Shown here: positions 55,822 to 64,000 of the stretch, piece by piece | How the letters are laid out: the number at the start of each line of letters is the position of its first letter | Numbering within the stretch: the first letter of the stretch is position 1 | Assembly (NCBI RefSeq): GCF_001514195.1 | Contig: NZ_KQ948740.1 | Span: 1 to 64,000 of the forward strand | Direction: 5' to 3' | Source of the DNA: Streptomyces griseorubiginosus | Lineage (GTDB): Bacteria; Actinomycetota; Actinomycetes; Streptomycetales; Streptomycetaceae | DNA length: 64,000 bases | Position numbers and translations under genes: made by a program | The notes under the pieces: model-generated | The model's database searches: none | Told to the model about the DNA's origin: nothing | What the model saw: only the letters and a program-made list of their open reading frames with translations

Positions 55822-57042
55822 TCAGTTCCAGTTCAGATGGACGACGGCCACGTCGTCCGCCAGTCCGCCGCGCGCCTCGGCCAGGCTCTCGGCCTTCTCG
55901 ATCAGCCCGTCGACGAACTCCTCCGGGTCCAGGCCCGCTCCCTCCCGGGCGAGGGCCAACAGGCCTTCCTCGCCGAGGCGTTCGGGGCCACGGCTGACAT
56001 GCCCCTCGAACAGTCCGTCGGTGAAGAGCATCACCGACGCACCCGCCGGGACCGGCAGCTCAGCGGTCGGCCAGCACGCGCCGCCGGGGAGCATGCCGAG
56101 GGCCGGTCCGCCCGGCACCTCCACCCACTCGACATCGGCCCCCGTGCGTCTCAGCAGACCGTGGTGACCGGCCCGTACGACCCGCGCCCGCTGCTCCCCC
56201 GGTACCGCGGCCAGGCTCACCAGGGTGGCGAAGACCTCGTCCCGGGCACGCTCGGCCATCAGCAGTTCCTCGAGGCGGGCCATCTGCTCCGCCCCGGTGA
56301 TGCCGCTCAGGACGAGGGTGCGCCAGGCGATCCGCAGGGCGACTCCCAGGGCCGCCTCGTCCGGGCCGTGCCCGGAGACGTCCCCGATGAGCGCGTGGAG
56401 GGTGCCGTCGGCGGCCTGGACGATGTCGTAGAAGTCGCCGCCGAGGAGGGCCTGCGCACGGCCGGGCCGGTAGCGGGCGACCACACGGACGCCCTCGGCA
56501 CGCAGCAGGGGGCGGGGCAGGAGTCCGCGTTCGAGGCGGGCGTTCTCCTGCGCCTGGAGCGCGCCGGCCTGGAGGGCGACGGCCGCCTGCTCGGTGTGCT
56601 TGCGCTGGATCGCGTAGCGCACGGCACGTCCGAACAGCTCGGGCTCGACCCGGCCCTTGACCAGGTAGTCCTGCGCGCCGGCCGCGACCGCGGCGAGGCC
56701 GGTCTGCTCCTCGGCGAGCCCGGTGAGGACCACGATCGCCACCTGCTCGGCCAGCCCCTGCACCAGGGAGACGGCTTCGAGGCCCTGCGCGTCCGGGAGG
56801 TGCAGGTCGAGCAGGACGCAGTCGGGTGTCTCGGTGGCGAGCACCTCGGCGGCCTCGGTCATCGACCGCACCCAGCGCAGGTCCATCTTCATGGTGCCGT
56901 CGACCACGAGTTCCTCGACGAGCACCGCGTCGCCGGGATCGTCCTCCACGAGCAGCACCGAAGGCTCCCAGAGCTCCCACGCCGTCTCGGCAGCGGCTGC
57001 CGTCGTCGGAACCAACTCGGCAGCCTCAGTCTCCGGGATCAC
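55822..57042 (-). CDS. Receiver-SpoIIE protein phosphatase
   Basis: The 406-residue protein has an N-terminal receiver (LLVEDDPGDAVLVEELVV, phospho-Asp 79 in CVLLDLHLPDAQG, VLTGLAEEQTG). A coiled linker follows, then a SpoIIE phosphatase with metal residues in GGDFYDIV, GDVSGHGPDEAAL, FTDGLFEGH and LADDVAVVHL. RsbU/IcfG-like enzymes of this form dephosphorylate STAS antagonists when their receiver is phosphorylated. GTG 57042 has GGGAG five bases upstream. It is the first gene of the three-gene unit with the kinase and the single receiver, and a SigB-like promoter lies about 120 bp upstream. Confidence 0.92.
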   Translation of the reverse strand: MIPETEAAELVPTTAAAAETAWELWEPSVLLVEDDPGDAVLVEELVVDGTMKMDLRWVRSMTEAAEVLATETPDCVLLDLHLPDAQGLEAVSLVQGLAEQVAIVVLTGLAEEQTGLAAVAAGAQDYLVKGRVEPELFGRAVRYAIQRKHTEQAAVALQAGALQAQENARLERGLLPRPLLRAEGVRVVARYRPGRAQALLGGDFYDIVQAADGTLHALIGDVSGHGPDEAALGVALRIAWRTLVLSGITGAEQMARLEELLMAERARDEVFATLVSLAAVPGEQRARVVRAGHHGLLRRTGADVEWVEVPGGPALGMLPGGACWPTAELPVPAGASVMLFTDGLFEGHVSRGPERLGEEGLLALAREGAGLDPEEFVDGLIEKAESLAEARGGLADDVAVVHLNWN

Positions 57043-57458
57043 TGCGCTCCCGACCTCCCCAGCCCATACATGTCGTCCGTCTTCGCACGTCGCCGGGGCG
57101 ACGCCGTAGCACGGTCGGAACAACCATCCGATTCACCGCTCACGCGGGTCCGGCCGCGTGGCCCCCGCGGGGTACCCCTCCCCACGGTCCCGATCCCGTG
57201 GCCGATCTCACCTCATGGGCACGTCCTCACCAGCGTGAGGGCAGGGGCGGGGAGCGCCATGGGGCCTGTGCCGGCCCTCAGCGACGTCGTCATCGTCCGC
57301 CCATCCCGAGACTGCGGTTGTCCTGGCCGCGTTTACCCCCGATCCGCTCGACCATGCCCGGCGATCATCCGGACCCCGCCGTCTCCGCCTTCCGGCGCGA
57401 TCTCCTGGTTCCGATCCATGTCGTGGGGAACCGGGAAGGACGTCAGAAAGGAGTCCCC
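57043..57458. other. Divergent intergenic region (416 bp)
   Basis: This gap separates the phosphatase operon from the 105-residue gene. It contains a SigB-like promoter on the minus strand (57172-57196) and, toward the right, the AAAGGAG ribosome site of the plus-strand gene. No gene is supported; the open frames are typical of GC-rich sequence. Confidence 0.5.
57172..57196 (-). promoter_or_regulatory. SigB-like promoter for the phosphatase-kinase-receiver operon
   Basis: On the minus strand GGAT (57193-57196) and GGGTAC (57172-57177) lie 15 bp apart, fitting the SigB-type pattern GNNT-N14/16-GGGTAC. It would give a leader of about 120 bases. Confidence 0.45.
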
Positions 57459-57776
57459 GTGACCACCTACGTGATCACCGTCCCCGGCACGTTCCTCAAC
57501 GAGGTCCCCGACAGCGTCTGCTCCGACGTCGGGCGACGGCTGCGGCCCCAGGACCCGAGGAACACCGATCTCGGGGAGAGCGAGGAGCTGAGTCTGCTGA
57601 GCGTGGAGGACGACGGCGTGTTCGCCGCCCGGGTCGAGGTCGAGGCCGCCGACCGGTCCGAGGCCGAGGCGGAGGCGGTACGGCTGGTCTCCCGGGCCCT
57701 GCGGGACAGCGGCCTGTCCGAAGGGGACGCGGCGCTCGGACAGGCGGTCGTGACCGGTATCGACAGCGAGTTCTGA
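57459..57776 (+). CDS. Small conserved acidic protein, unknown
   Basis: The 105-residue protein starts at GTG 57459 with AAAGGAG five bases upstream. It is acidic (SEELSLLSVEDDGVFAARVE, then VEAADRSEAEAEAVRLVSRA) with a beta-alpha pattern and no signal peptide or named domain. I do not recognise a family. Its last codons and stop are duplicated downstream as part of a 33-bp repeat. Confidence 0.65.
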   Translation: MTTYVITVPGTFLNEVPDSVCSDVGRRLRPQDPRNTDLGESEELSLLSVEDDGVFAARVEVEAADRSEAEAEAVRLVSRALRDSGLSEGDAALGQAVVTGIDSEF

Positions 57777-57821
57777 GGCGGGCGCAACGGGTATCGACGG
57801 CGAGTTCTGAGGCGCGCGCAG
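57756..57821 (+). repeat. 33-bp tandem duplication spanning a gene 3' end
   Basis: GGTATCGACAGCGAGTTCTG at 57756 recurs at 57789 with one substitution, each followed by AGGCG. The first copy includes the last codons and stop of the 105-residue gene. Confidence 0.85.
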
Positions 57822-57853
57822 AACTGGCCGTCTGGTGCGCGGCCGGCACCGGC

Positions 57854-57920
57854 GATGGTGCGCAGTCGGTACGCGGGATGGTCCGCAGTCGTTACGCACG
57901 ATGGTGCGCGGACGGTCGGG
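57854..57920 (+). repeat. 23-bp tandem repeats
   Basis: Three units at 57854, 57877 and 57900 each begin GATGGT(G/C)CGC; the first two are 23 bp and share CAGTCG(G/T)TACGC. The third is partial. They sit in the 279-bp gap before the GH16-like gene. Confidence 0.8.
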
Positions 57921-58055
57921 GGATGGCGCCGTGGGCCTCCGCGGGCGAGGATGTTCTCTTCGCGCAGTGCAGTCCGCGCCCGCGGTCCACGGCTCTTCCG
58001 CTGCTCCGCGGCCGGCACGGACGACGTCGGCCGCCGGTCCTGAAGGAGCCCCGGG

Positions 58056-58967
58056 ATGGGTTCACACGCAGCGCCGCACCACCGCAACAGGCGCCTGTTG
58101 GTGCTGGCCTCGGGCCTGATGCTCGTGGTCGGCGGGCTCCTGGGCCTCCCCCGTGCCGACGGCGCTCCCGCCGAGGGCGACGCCTGCCACACCGCGAGCA
58201 CACGGCTGCCCCGCGGGGACTGCGGGCCGTTCTGGCAGGTCCTCGCCGAGGACTTCAACGGCGACCGGGTGCCGCTGGGTTCCTTCAGCGACTGCGAGCA
58301 CGACGTGGACACGTCCGCGGCCTACTGCGGTGGACTGAAGGGGAAGTACCGGGACAACTGGTGGGCGTATCCGACGGGTTGGCCCGACACCGCCCGCAGC
58401 CGGGGGCGGCAGGTGGTGGGGGTCTACCACCCGGAGGACACCGTGAGCGTCGGTCCCGCGGCGGACGGCGACGGAAGGATGTCGGTCCGGATGTGGCGGC
58501 CCGCCGACGGGGGTCCCGTCCATGCGGCGGCCCTGGTGCCGCGGGCGGTGATGCAGATGAAGTACGGCAAGTACAGCGCGCGCATCAAGGTCACCGAGCC
58601 GGCGCCGGGGTACAAGTCCGCCTGGCTGCACTACGGCGGGGGCTGCGAGATGGACCACCCCGAAGGCGAGTGGGACGGTGAGCTCAGCTCCTTCCACCAT
58701 CCGTGCGGTGGCGGTGAGCAGGGTTACTTCCCGGGCAGCGACGACTGGACGCACTGGCACACCGTGTCCACCGAGTGGACGCCGGGGCATGTCCGGTTCT
58801 TCGTCGACGGCCGCCTGACGGGTCATGACACCCGCGGGGTACCGGACCGGCCCCTGTCCTGGGTCCTCCAGAACGAGAGCGCGCTGGAGGGTCCGGTCGC
58901 GGCGCCGGGGAGCAGTGCGCGGCTGGAGATCACGTGGGTGGCGGCGTACGCGTACGGCTGGAAGTGA
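58056..58967 (+). CDS. Secreted GH16-like glycoside hydrolase
   Basis: The 303-residue exported protein has a signal peptide (LLVLASGLMLVVGGLLGLP, cleaved near ADGAPAEG). A concanavalin-like domain carries KYGKYSARIKVTEPAPGYKS and the motif EMDHPEGEWDGELSSFHHPC, in which E-M-D-H-P-E fits the ExDxxE catalytic signature of family 16. WHTVSTEWTPGHVRFFVDGR is the usual closing region. It probably cleaves a beta-1,3-type glucan or galactan. ATG 58056 follows AAGGAG. The substrate is not deducible from sequence alone. Confidence 0.8.
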   Translation: MGSHAAPHHRNRRLLVLASGLMLVVGGLLGLPRADGAPAEGDACHTASTRLPRGDCGPFWQVLAEDFNGDRVPLGSFSDCEHDVDTSAAYCGGLKGKYRDNWWAYPTGWPDTARSRGRQVVGVYHPEDTVSVGPAADGDGRMSVRMWRPADGGPVHAAALVPRAVMQMKYGKYSARIKVTEPAPGYKSAWLHYGGGCEMDHPEGEWDGELSSFHHPCGGGEQGYFPGSDDWTHWHTVSTEWTPGHVRFFVDGRLTGHDTRGVPDRPLSWVLQNESALEGPVAAPGSSARLEITWVAAYAYGWK

Positions 58968-58975
58968 CGGCCGGG

Positions 58976-59851
58976 TCAGAGGGACGGGGTGATGAGCTCG
59001 TCGGCGACCCACTGGGCGACCTGGGCGGGATAGGGGGTCGGCAGGCCGAGGACGATGTGGGTGAAGCCCTCGGTGATCGCTTTGCCGATGGCCCTGCGGG
59101 CGGGGGCGGGGGCGTCGTAGGAGATGGCGATGTGGATCGAGCGGGTGATCTCGGCGGGGTCGCGTCCGATCTCCTCGCAGTAGCGGTCCAGCAGGGCGCT
59201 GCGGCGGGCGGCGTCCTCGATGTCGCCGCCGGGGATGTTCCACAGGTCGGCGTGTCGGGCGGCGGTGCGCAGGGTCGAGGAGGCGCGGCCGCCGATGAGT
59301 ATCGGGGGGTGGGGGCGCTGGACCGGCTTGGGGTTGCCGAAGGCTCCCGTGAGGTGGTGGTAGGTGCCGTGCGCGTCGAAGGGCTTCTCCTCGGTCCACA
59401 GGCGCCTGATCAGCGTGCAGGCTTCGTCGAGGCCGCCCACCGCGTGCGCGGAGTGGTGGAAGGGAAGCCCGTGGGCTTCGTACTCGCGCCTCGCGAGGGG
59501 GTGGCCTGGTCGGGAGCCGACGCCGATGCCGAAGTCCAGCCGGCCGTCGGAGACGATGTCGACGGTCGTGGCGATCTTGGCCAGCAGGGCGGGCGGCCGG
59601 AACCGGTTGCTGGTCACCATGACGCCGAGCCGCAGCCGCCGGGTCTGAGCGGCCAACGCCGACAGGAGCGTCCAGCCTTCGTACGCCGGTCCGTCGGGGT
59701 CGCCGCCGATCGGCATGAGGTGATCGAAGAGCCAGGCGTGCCGGATCGCGGGGATGGCGTCCGCCTCGCGCCAGACGCGGAGGATGTCGTGGTAGCCGGT
59801 CTGCATGGGGGCGGTCATGATGCCGAAGCTGGGCGGGGGTTGGTGGGGCAT
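58976..59851 (-). CDS. LLM-class F420-dependent oxidoreductase
   Basis: The 291-residue protein is a luciferase-like monooxygenase-class TIM barrel: HAWLFDHLMPIGGDPDGPAY, LSALAAQTRRLRLGVMVTSN, LAKIATTVDIVSDGRLDFGI and GVGSRPGHPLARREYEAHGL are the signature stretches for coenzyme F420-using members in actinobacteria. ATG 59851 follows GGAAAGG at seven bases. The substrate is unknown. It converges with the GH16-like gene within 9 bp. Confidence 0.9.
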   Translation of the reverse strand: MPHQPPPSFGIMTAPMQTGYHDILRVWREADAIPAIRHAWLFDHLMPIGGDPDGPAYEGWTLLSALAAQTRRLRLGVMVTSNRFRPPALLAKIATTVDIVSDGRLDFGIGVGSRPGHPLARREYEAHGLPFHHSAHAVGGLDEACTLIRRLWTEEKPFDAHGTYHHLTGAFGNPKPVQRPHPPILIGGRASSTLRTAARHADLWNIPGGDIEDAARRSALLDRYCEEIGRDPAEITRSIHIAISYDAPAPARRAIGKAITEGFTHIVLGLPTPYPAQVAQWVADELITPSL

Positions 59852-60384
59852 GGGCGGACCTTTCCTGTACGGCGGTGGGTAGGTGTACGGCGATGGGCGG
59901 CCGGTGGGTGGGGCGGGGTCTTCGGTTCGACTCGGCTCGGCGTTAGGGGGGTCGGCGGGTTGCGGGGCATGGGGCCGTGGCTGCTCGGGGCCTGGCTCGT
60001 GGGCCACGGTTCCGGGCGGGGGCAGGCGGGGTGGGGCGGGCCGGGATGCGCGGCGCGGGCACACACGGCAGGGGCTGTGAGCCGCCTCGGTACACGCCCG
60101 CACCCGCGCCGCACGGCCCGACGGCTCCCTCGTCGCCCTTCGCTTCGTTGGTCCCCTTCGCACGCGCCAGCGGTCAGCGGGGACGCGGGGTTGCGTCGGG
60201 GCCACCTGCCGCCTTGACGCACGCCCGCGGCAGCGATCAGCGGCGGCGTCGGGCCCACGAGCCGCCTTGGTGCACGTCCCGGGGCCACGAGCCGTCTTGG
60301 TGCACGTCCCGCGCCCGTGTCGCGCAGCCCGGCAGCTCCTGCACCCCCTCGCCCCGCCTTAATCCACCTCGCCCCCTTCGTCCC
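59852..60384. other. Intergenic gap (533 bp) with degenerate repeats
   Basis: No gene is supported between the oxidoreductase start and the aldo/keto reductase stop. The content is G/C-skewed with G-rich runs near 59870-60020 and a tandem repeat at 60256-60315. Related degenerate copies of the repeat (GCCGCCTTG/GCACGTCCC themes) are scattered at 60080-60240. Confidence 0.45.
60256..60315 (+). repeat. Two 30-bp tandem repeats
   Basis: Units at 60256 and 60286 read CACGAGCCG(C/T)CTTGGTGC followed by ACGTCCCG and differ at only a few positions. They are noncoding. Confidence 0.8.
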
Positions 60385-61419
60385 CTACACCCGCGGCAGC
60401 GGTCGGCGGCGCAGGGTCGTGTCGAGGAGGGACGGTGGGGTGTCGAACTTCTCCTCCGGGGCCAGGTCGGTGCCGGGGGTGACGATTTCGTCGATCGCGT
60501 CGAGCACGTCGGCGGTCAGGACCGTGTCCGCGGCGGCGAGTTGGGAGTGCAGGTGGTCGACCGTGCGCGGGCCGAGGAGGGCGCTGGTGACGCCGGGGTG
60601 CGCGGTCACGAAGCCGAGGGCGAGTTGGATCAGTGAGAGTCCGGCCTCCTCGGCGAGTGCCGTCAGCCGCTCCACGGCGGCGAGCCTGGTCCGGTTGGCC
60701 GGCAGGGTGGTGTCGAAGCGCGCCGGCAGGAACCCCGAGCGATGGGTGGTGATGTCCCGGCCCTCACGGATCGCGCCGGACAGCCAGCCCGAGGCCAGCG
60801 GACTCCACGCCAGCACGCCGAGGCCGTACTCCTGGGTGACGGGCAGGACATGGGTCTCGATGCCCCGCTGGAGGATGGAGTAGCTGGGCTGTTCGGTGAC
60901 GTAGCGGCTCAGGTGGTGCTCGCGGGCCGCCCACTGGGCCTGCACGATGCGATGGGCGGGGAAGGTCGAGGAGCCGAAGTAGCGGATCTTTCCGGCGCGT
61001 TGGAGGTCGGTGAGGGCCGACAGCGTCTCCTCGTCGCTGGTCCTCGGGTCCCAGCGGTGGATCTGGTACAGGTCGACGTGGTCGACGCCCAGACGGCGCA
61101 GGCTCGCCTCCAGCTCCGTGACCAGCCAGCGGCGCGAACTGCCCTGGTGATTGCGCTCCTCGCCCATCGGCATGCCGGCCTTGGTGGCCAGAACGAGGTC
61201 GTCGCGGCGGCCCGCGATGGCCTTGCCGACCATCTCCTCCGACTCGCCGTCGCCGTACATGTCGGCGGTGTCGATGACGTTGACCCCGGCATCGAGGGCA
61301 GCGTCGACGATCGCGGTGGCCTCCTCCTGTGTGGTGCGGCCGATCCGGCCGAAGTTCATCGCGCCGAGCGCGAGGGAGCTGACCTGCACACCGGTGCGGC
61401 CCAAAGTGCGGTACTGCAT
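60385..61419 (-). CDS. Aldo/keto reductase
   Basis: The 344-residue TIM-barrel reductase has the catalytic tetrad visible: Asp and Tyr in VIDTADMYGDGESEEMVG, Lys in LATKAGMPMG and His in DLYQIHRWDPRTS. NADPH would bind through the C-terminal segment (LGPRTVDHLHSQLAAAD). ATG 61419 has GGAGG nine bases upstream. It is divergent from the TetR regulator at 61576, and two palindromes lie between them, so it is probably the repressed target gene. Confidence 0.92.
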   Translation of the reverse strand: MQYRTLGRTGVQVSSLALGAMNFGRIGRTTQEEATAIVDAALDAGVNVIDTADMYGDGESEEMVGKAIAGRRDDLVLATKAGMPMGEERNHQGSSRRWLVTELEASLRRLGVDHVDLYQIHRWDPRTSDEETLSALTDLQRAGKIRYFGSSTFPAHRIVQAQWAAREHHLSRYVTEQPSYSILQRGIETHVLPVTQEYGLGVLAWSPLASGWLSGAIREGRDITTHRSGFLPARFDTTLPANRTRLAAVERLTALAEEAGLSLIQLALGFVTAHPGVTSALLGPRTVDHLHSQLAAADTVLTADVLDAIDEIVTPGTDLAPEEKFDTPPSLLDTTLRRRPLPRV

Positions 61420-61508
61420 GAGCGTGATCCTCCAGAAGGGCGTGAAGCCACACGGCACGACACGGCATGGCTTGGTCGCGAGAGTCCCGCTCTGCCATCA
61501 TGAGCAAA

Positions 61509-61547
61509 CGGAACCTCGTTCCGGAACGATACGGAACACCGTTCCGT
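61509..61547. promoter_or_regulatory. Two 15-bp palindromic operators for the TetR regulator
   Basis: CGGAACCTCGTTCCG (61509-61523) and CGGAACACCGTTCCG (61532-61546, extended to ACGGAACACCGTTCCGT at 61531-61547) are palindromes of the form CGGAACNNCGTTCCG, 23 bp apart start to start. Position between divergent genes points to TetR binding and autoregulation. Confidence 0.7.
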
Positions 61548-61575
61548 TTTTGCAAGCGAGGGAGGAAACAGCACG

Positions 61576-62148
61576 GTGAACGACAGCTCAGGGCGCGAGG
61601 CCCCGCGCCGGAAGGACGCCCGGCGCAACAAGGAGACCCTCCTCGACGCGGCCGCCGCGGTGTTCGTCGCCAAGGGCGTCGAGGCGCCGGTGCGTGACAT
61701 CGCCGCCGAGGCCGGCGTGGGGCTCGGCACGATCTACCGGCACTTCCCCACCCGGGCGGACCTGATCATCGCCGTCTACCGGCACCAGGTCGACGCGTGC
61801 GCCGAGGCCGGCCCCGCCCTGCTCGCGAGCAGTCCCACCGCGCACACCGCACTGGAGCAGTGGATCAACCAGTTCGTCGACTTCCTGGTCACCAAGCACG
61901 GGCTGGCGGGCGTGCTTCAGTCCGACAACTCCGGGTTCGACACGCTGCACGCGTACTTCCTCGACCGCCTGGTGCCCGTGTGCACCGAGCTGCTCGACGC
62001 CGCGGCCGAAGCCGGGGAGATCCGCTCCGGCGTCGAGGCGTACGAGTTGATGCGCGGCGTCGGCAACCTCTGCATCGGCGCGGACACCGACCCGCGCTAC
62101 GACCCACGCCGCCTGATCGGAATCCTGGTCGCCGGGCTCAGGGCGTGA
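61576..62148 (+). CDS. TetR-family repressor
   Basis: The 190-residue protein has an N-terminal helix-turn-helix (VRDIAAEAGVGLGTIYRHFP, residues about 35-60) and a helical ligand domain. GTG 61576 is the start; GAGGGAGGA lies ten bases upstream. It is divergent from the aldo/keto reductase gene and lies beside the two CGGAAC palindromes. Its ligand is unknown, but many of these pairs respond to aldehydes or aromatic compounds reduced by the neighbouring enzyme. It converges with the NB-ARC/TPR gene. Confidence 0.93.
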   Translation: MNDSSGREAPRRKDARRNKETLLDAAAAVFVAKGVEAPVRDIAAEAGVGLGTIYRHFPTRADLIIAVYRHQVDACAEAGPALLASSPTAHTALEQWINQFVDFLVTKHGLAGVLQSDNSGFDTLHAYFLDRLVPVCTELLDAAAEAGEIRSGVEAYELMRGVGNLCIGADTDPRYDPRRLIGILVAGLRA

Positions 62149-62189
62149 CGAGGCGCACCGGGAAGCCCTGACGTGCTGGACGACACTCC

Positions 62190-64000
62190 TTACCGCACCT
62201 CCGGCAGCAACGCCCGTGCCGCCTCGCGGTGTTCTGCCGCCGCCGTCGGGTCCGTGGTGTCGAGAACCGTCGCCAGGCCTTCGTGGGCGAGAGCCTCGGC
62301 GTGACGGTTGCCGAGTTTCGGGGCGAGGGCGAGGGCTTCGTGGTGCAGGCGCAGGGCCCGGTCGGGGAGGCCCGCCAGCCGGCAGGTCTCGGCGTAGGGG
62401 TGCAGGAAGTGGATCTTCCAGTGGTCCTCGAAGAGTTCGTCCAGCAGCGAGAACGCCTGTTCGTGAGCGGCCAGGGCCTCCTCCTGTCGGCCCATCCGGC
62501 GCAGGGCCACGCCGAGACAGTTCAGGCACCAGGCCTCGTTGTGCCGGTGCCCGTCCTCCCGGGCCAGCGCGAGCGCCCGGTGGAGGTGCTCGCCGGCCGC
62601 GTCGGGGTCCTCGTGGGCGACAGCCACACCGAGGGTGATCAGGGCCGTCAGCGTGGGCGGCCACGCGCTGTCGGCGTGCGGGACCTCCAGCGCCGTGCGG
62701 GCGAGCTGCGCGGCCTCCTCGCGGTGTCCGAGCTGGAGCAGCGCCCAGGCCTCGTACGCGGTCGCGTGGGCCGTGCCCATGGGGCAGTCGGCGTCCGCGT
62801 ACAGCTTGCCCGCCAGCCGGAACAGGTCGAGCGGTTCCTCGACGTACCCCTCGTCCCATCGCAAGTAGCCGCGCCGCATGGCCAGTTCGGCCTCGACGCG
62901 CAGGTCGCCCGACCTGGCCAGCAGTGATGCCGCCGACTCGTACGCGGCCGCCGCTTCCGCCGTCCGGCCCGCGTTGTAGCGGGCGAAGCCCAAGTCGCTG
63001 TGTGCTTCCGCGAGTTGGAGCGGGTCTCCCAGGCGTTGCGCGGCGGCCAGGGAGTGCTCGAAGAGGCCGTTGAGCATGGTGGTGCCGCAGCGGCGGGCGA
63101 AGTACGACCGCATGAAGCGCGGCAGCTCGCACAGGTGCCGGTCGGCGCCGGCCCTCTGCGCCGCCTCGAACGCGGCCAGGAGGTTCAGGTACTCCGTGCC
63201 GAACCAGATGAGCGCGGCGATCTTGTGGTCGAACCGCGGCAGCTCGGCCGGCGGGCCGTCCACGGAGGGCCGCCGGCGCAGGCCCGGGAACGGCATCGCG
63301 GCGTCCGCGGCGGCGGCCGCGTGCACATAGTGGTCGAGGACCCGGGTGAGCGCCCGGTCCCGGTCCGTCTCGGAGTCCTGCTCGACGGTGGTGCGCAGGG
63401 CGTGCTGGTGCACCAGGTCGTGGAGGCGGTAGCGGCCCGCCGCCGGCTGCTGCACGAGGTGCGCGTCCAGGAGGTCCTCCAGCATCGCGCGGGCGTCGCG
63501 CAGCGGCACGTCGGCCAGGGCCGCCGCCACGTACTCGTCGAACGACGACCCCGGCAGCAGGCCCAGCAGCCGGAACAGCCGGGCCTTCGCGCGGTCCAAC
63601 TGCCTTACGGACATGGCGAAGGCGGTGTCGAACTCGCCGGCTCCCTCCGCCATCCGCTCGACGAGGATGCCCACCGTCCAGCCGGGCCGGTGCCGCAGCC
63701 GGGCCGCGGTCAGCCGCAGGGCCAGCGGCAGCCGGCCGCACAGCCGCAGCACCTCGGCGGTGTTCTCGGGGTCACGGGCGAGGCGGCCCTCGGGGTCGTC
63801 GGCCTCGCCGCTGGCGCGGGCCAGCAGTTCGGCGCTCTCCTGCTCGGTGAGGACGTCCAGGGAGACCGGCGGGACCTCGTCGAGGCCCAGCAGCCGGTTG
63901 CGGCTGGTGATCAGGGCGACCGAGGAACCGGCGCCGGGCAGCAGCGGACGGACCTGGTCGGCGTCGGCCGCGTTGTCGAGGACCACGACCGCCCGCCGGT
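62190..64000 (-). CDS. NB-ARC/TPR regulatory protein (AfsR/SARP type), 5' end outside window
   Basis: The frame is open through the right edge, so the N-terminal part is missing. What is seen is the NB-ARC nucleotide-binding core, with Walker B-like VVVLDNAADADQVRPLLPG and a sensor region ALITSRNRLLG. A winged-helix part and a long TPR array follow (repeats such as AEAHSDLGFARYNAGRTAEA, ALLQLGHREEAAQLARTALE, LGVALRRMGRQEEALAAHEQ). The architecture is that of AfsR-like STAND proteins, which combine ATP-driven oligomerisation with TPR binding of partners. Whether an OmpR-type DNA-binding or another effector domain precedes the NB-ARC cannot be told. Confidence 0.85.
   Translation of the reverse strand, partial: RRAVVVLDNAADADQVRPLLPGAGSSVALITSRNRLLGLDEVPPVSLDVLTEQESAELLARASGEADDPEGRLARDPENTAEVLRLCGRLPLALRLTAARLRHRPGWTVGILVERMAEGAGEFDTAFAMSVRQLDRAKARLFRLLGLLPGSSFDEYVAAALADVPLRDARAMLEDLLDAHLVQQPAAGRYRLHDLVHQHALRTTVEQDSETDRDRALTRVLDHYVHAAAAADAAMPFPGLRRRPSVDGPPAELPRFDHKIAALIWFGTEYLNLLAAFEAAQRAGADRHLCELPRFMRSYFARRCGTTMLNGLFEHSLAAAQRLGDPLQLAEAHSDLGFARYNAGRTAEAAAAYESAASLLARSGDLRVEAELAMRRGYLRWDEGYVEEPLDLFRLAGKLYADADCPMGTAHATAYEAWALLQLGHREEAAQLARTALEVPHADSAWPPTLTALITLGVAVAHEDPDAAGEHLHRALALAREDGHRHNEAWCLNCLGVALRRMGRQEEALAAHEQAFSLLDELFEDHWKIHFLHPYAETCRLAGLPDRALRLHHEALALAPKLGNRHAEALAHEGLATVLDTTDPTAAAEHREAARALLPEVR

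Overview
The window looks like chromosomal DNA of a Streptomyces species. Base composition is very GC-rich, codon third positions are almost all G or C, and GTG starts and ATGA/GTGA gene overlaps are frequent. The gene set is typical of the genus: AfsR-like NB-ARC/TPR protein, GH46 chitosanase, EfeO/EfeB, several SpoIIE-type phosphatases, DUF5133, DUF6083 and sortase-E-style LAxTG anchoring.

Positions 1-14,630 form an accessory island. It starts with three decayed pieces: an IS701-type transposase with three lesions, a C-terminal scrap of an IS5-type transposase and a C-terminal scrap of a Y-family DNA polymerase. Next is a compact plasmid-like module. A cysteine-rich protein diverges from a small XRE regulator across a control region with three copies of a 17-bp motif; a DUF6083 protein, an unknown protein and a UvrD/Rep-type helicase follow. 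A complete 1,370-bp ISAs1-type element with a 10-bp target duplication lies just after the helicase, but its transposase is frameshifted. The island ends with four overlapping minus-strand genes: three tyrosine recombinases and a small HTH/coiled-coil protein. These abut the C-terminal half of an NAD-dependent DNA ligase gene (ligA). The N-terminal adenylation half is absent from the window, so something appears to have integrated inside ligA.

Positions 14,636-32,700 continue with regulators and metabolism. An RsbW-like kinase and a STAS protein diverge. The STAS gene leads into a very large HAMP-array hybrid histidine kinase (six exact 276-bp repeats) and an ANTAR-GAF-PAS-SpoIIE phosphatase, which suggests a partner-switching stress pathway. 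RecQ follows. On the opposite strand lie a YbdK-type carboxylate-amine ligase, an AsnB/AsnO-type amidotransferase, an S9 peptidase and a PLP-dependent Orn/Lys/Arg decarboxylase. The first three, possibly all four, look like one transcription unit making or processing a small glutamyl or peptide-amide compound.

Positions 32,700-53,400 hold envelope and stress functions: DUF1360, a membrane Rieske protein, EfeO/EfeB without a nearby EfeU permease, a wall-anchored phosphoesterase, an MpaB-type protein, a DNA glycosylase-like protein, DUF2945, PAP2 phosphatase and lipid kinase, catalase with a SigB-like promoter, a DUF4097-like lipoprotein, a TerC/DUF475 membrane protein, a PAS-GAF-SpoIIE phosphatase and a chitosanase.

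Positions 53,700-57,200 carry a three-gene signalling operon: receiver-SpoIIE phosphatase, CHASE3-like histidine kinase and a single-domain response regulator, with a SigB-like promoter. The rest holds a secreted GH16-like protein, an LLM-class oxidoreductase, an aldo/keto reductase divergent from a TetR regulator with two palindromic operators between them, and an NB-ARC/TPR protein cut by the window edge. Short tandem repeats occur in several intergenic gaps (23.9, 51.0, 57.8 and 60.3 kb).
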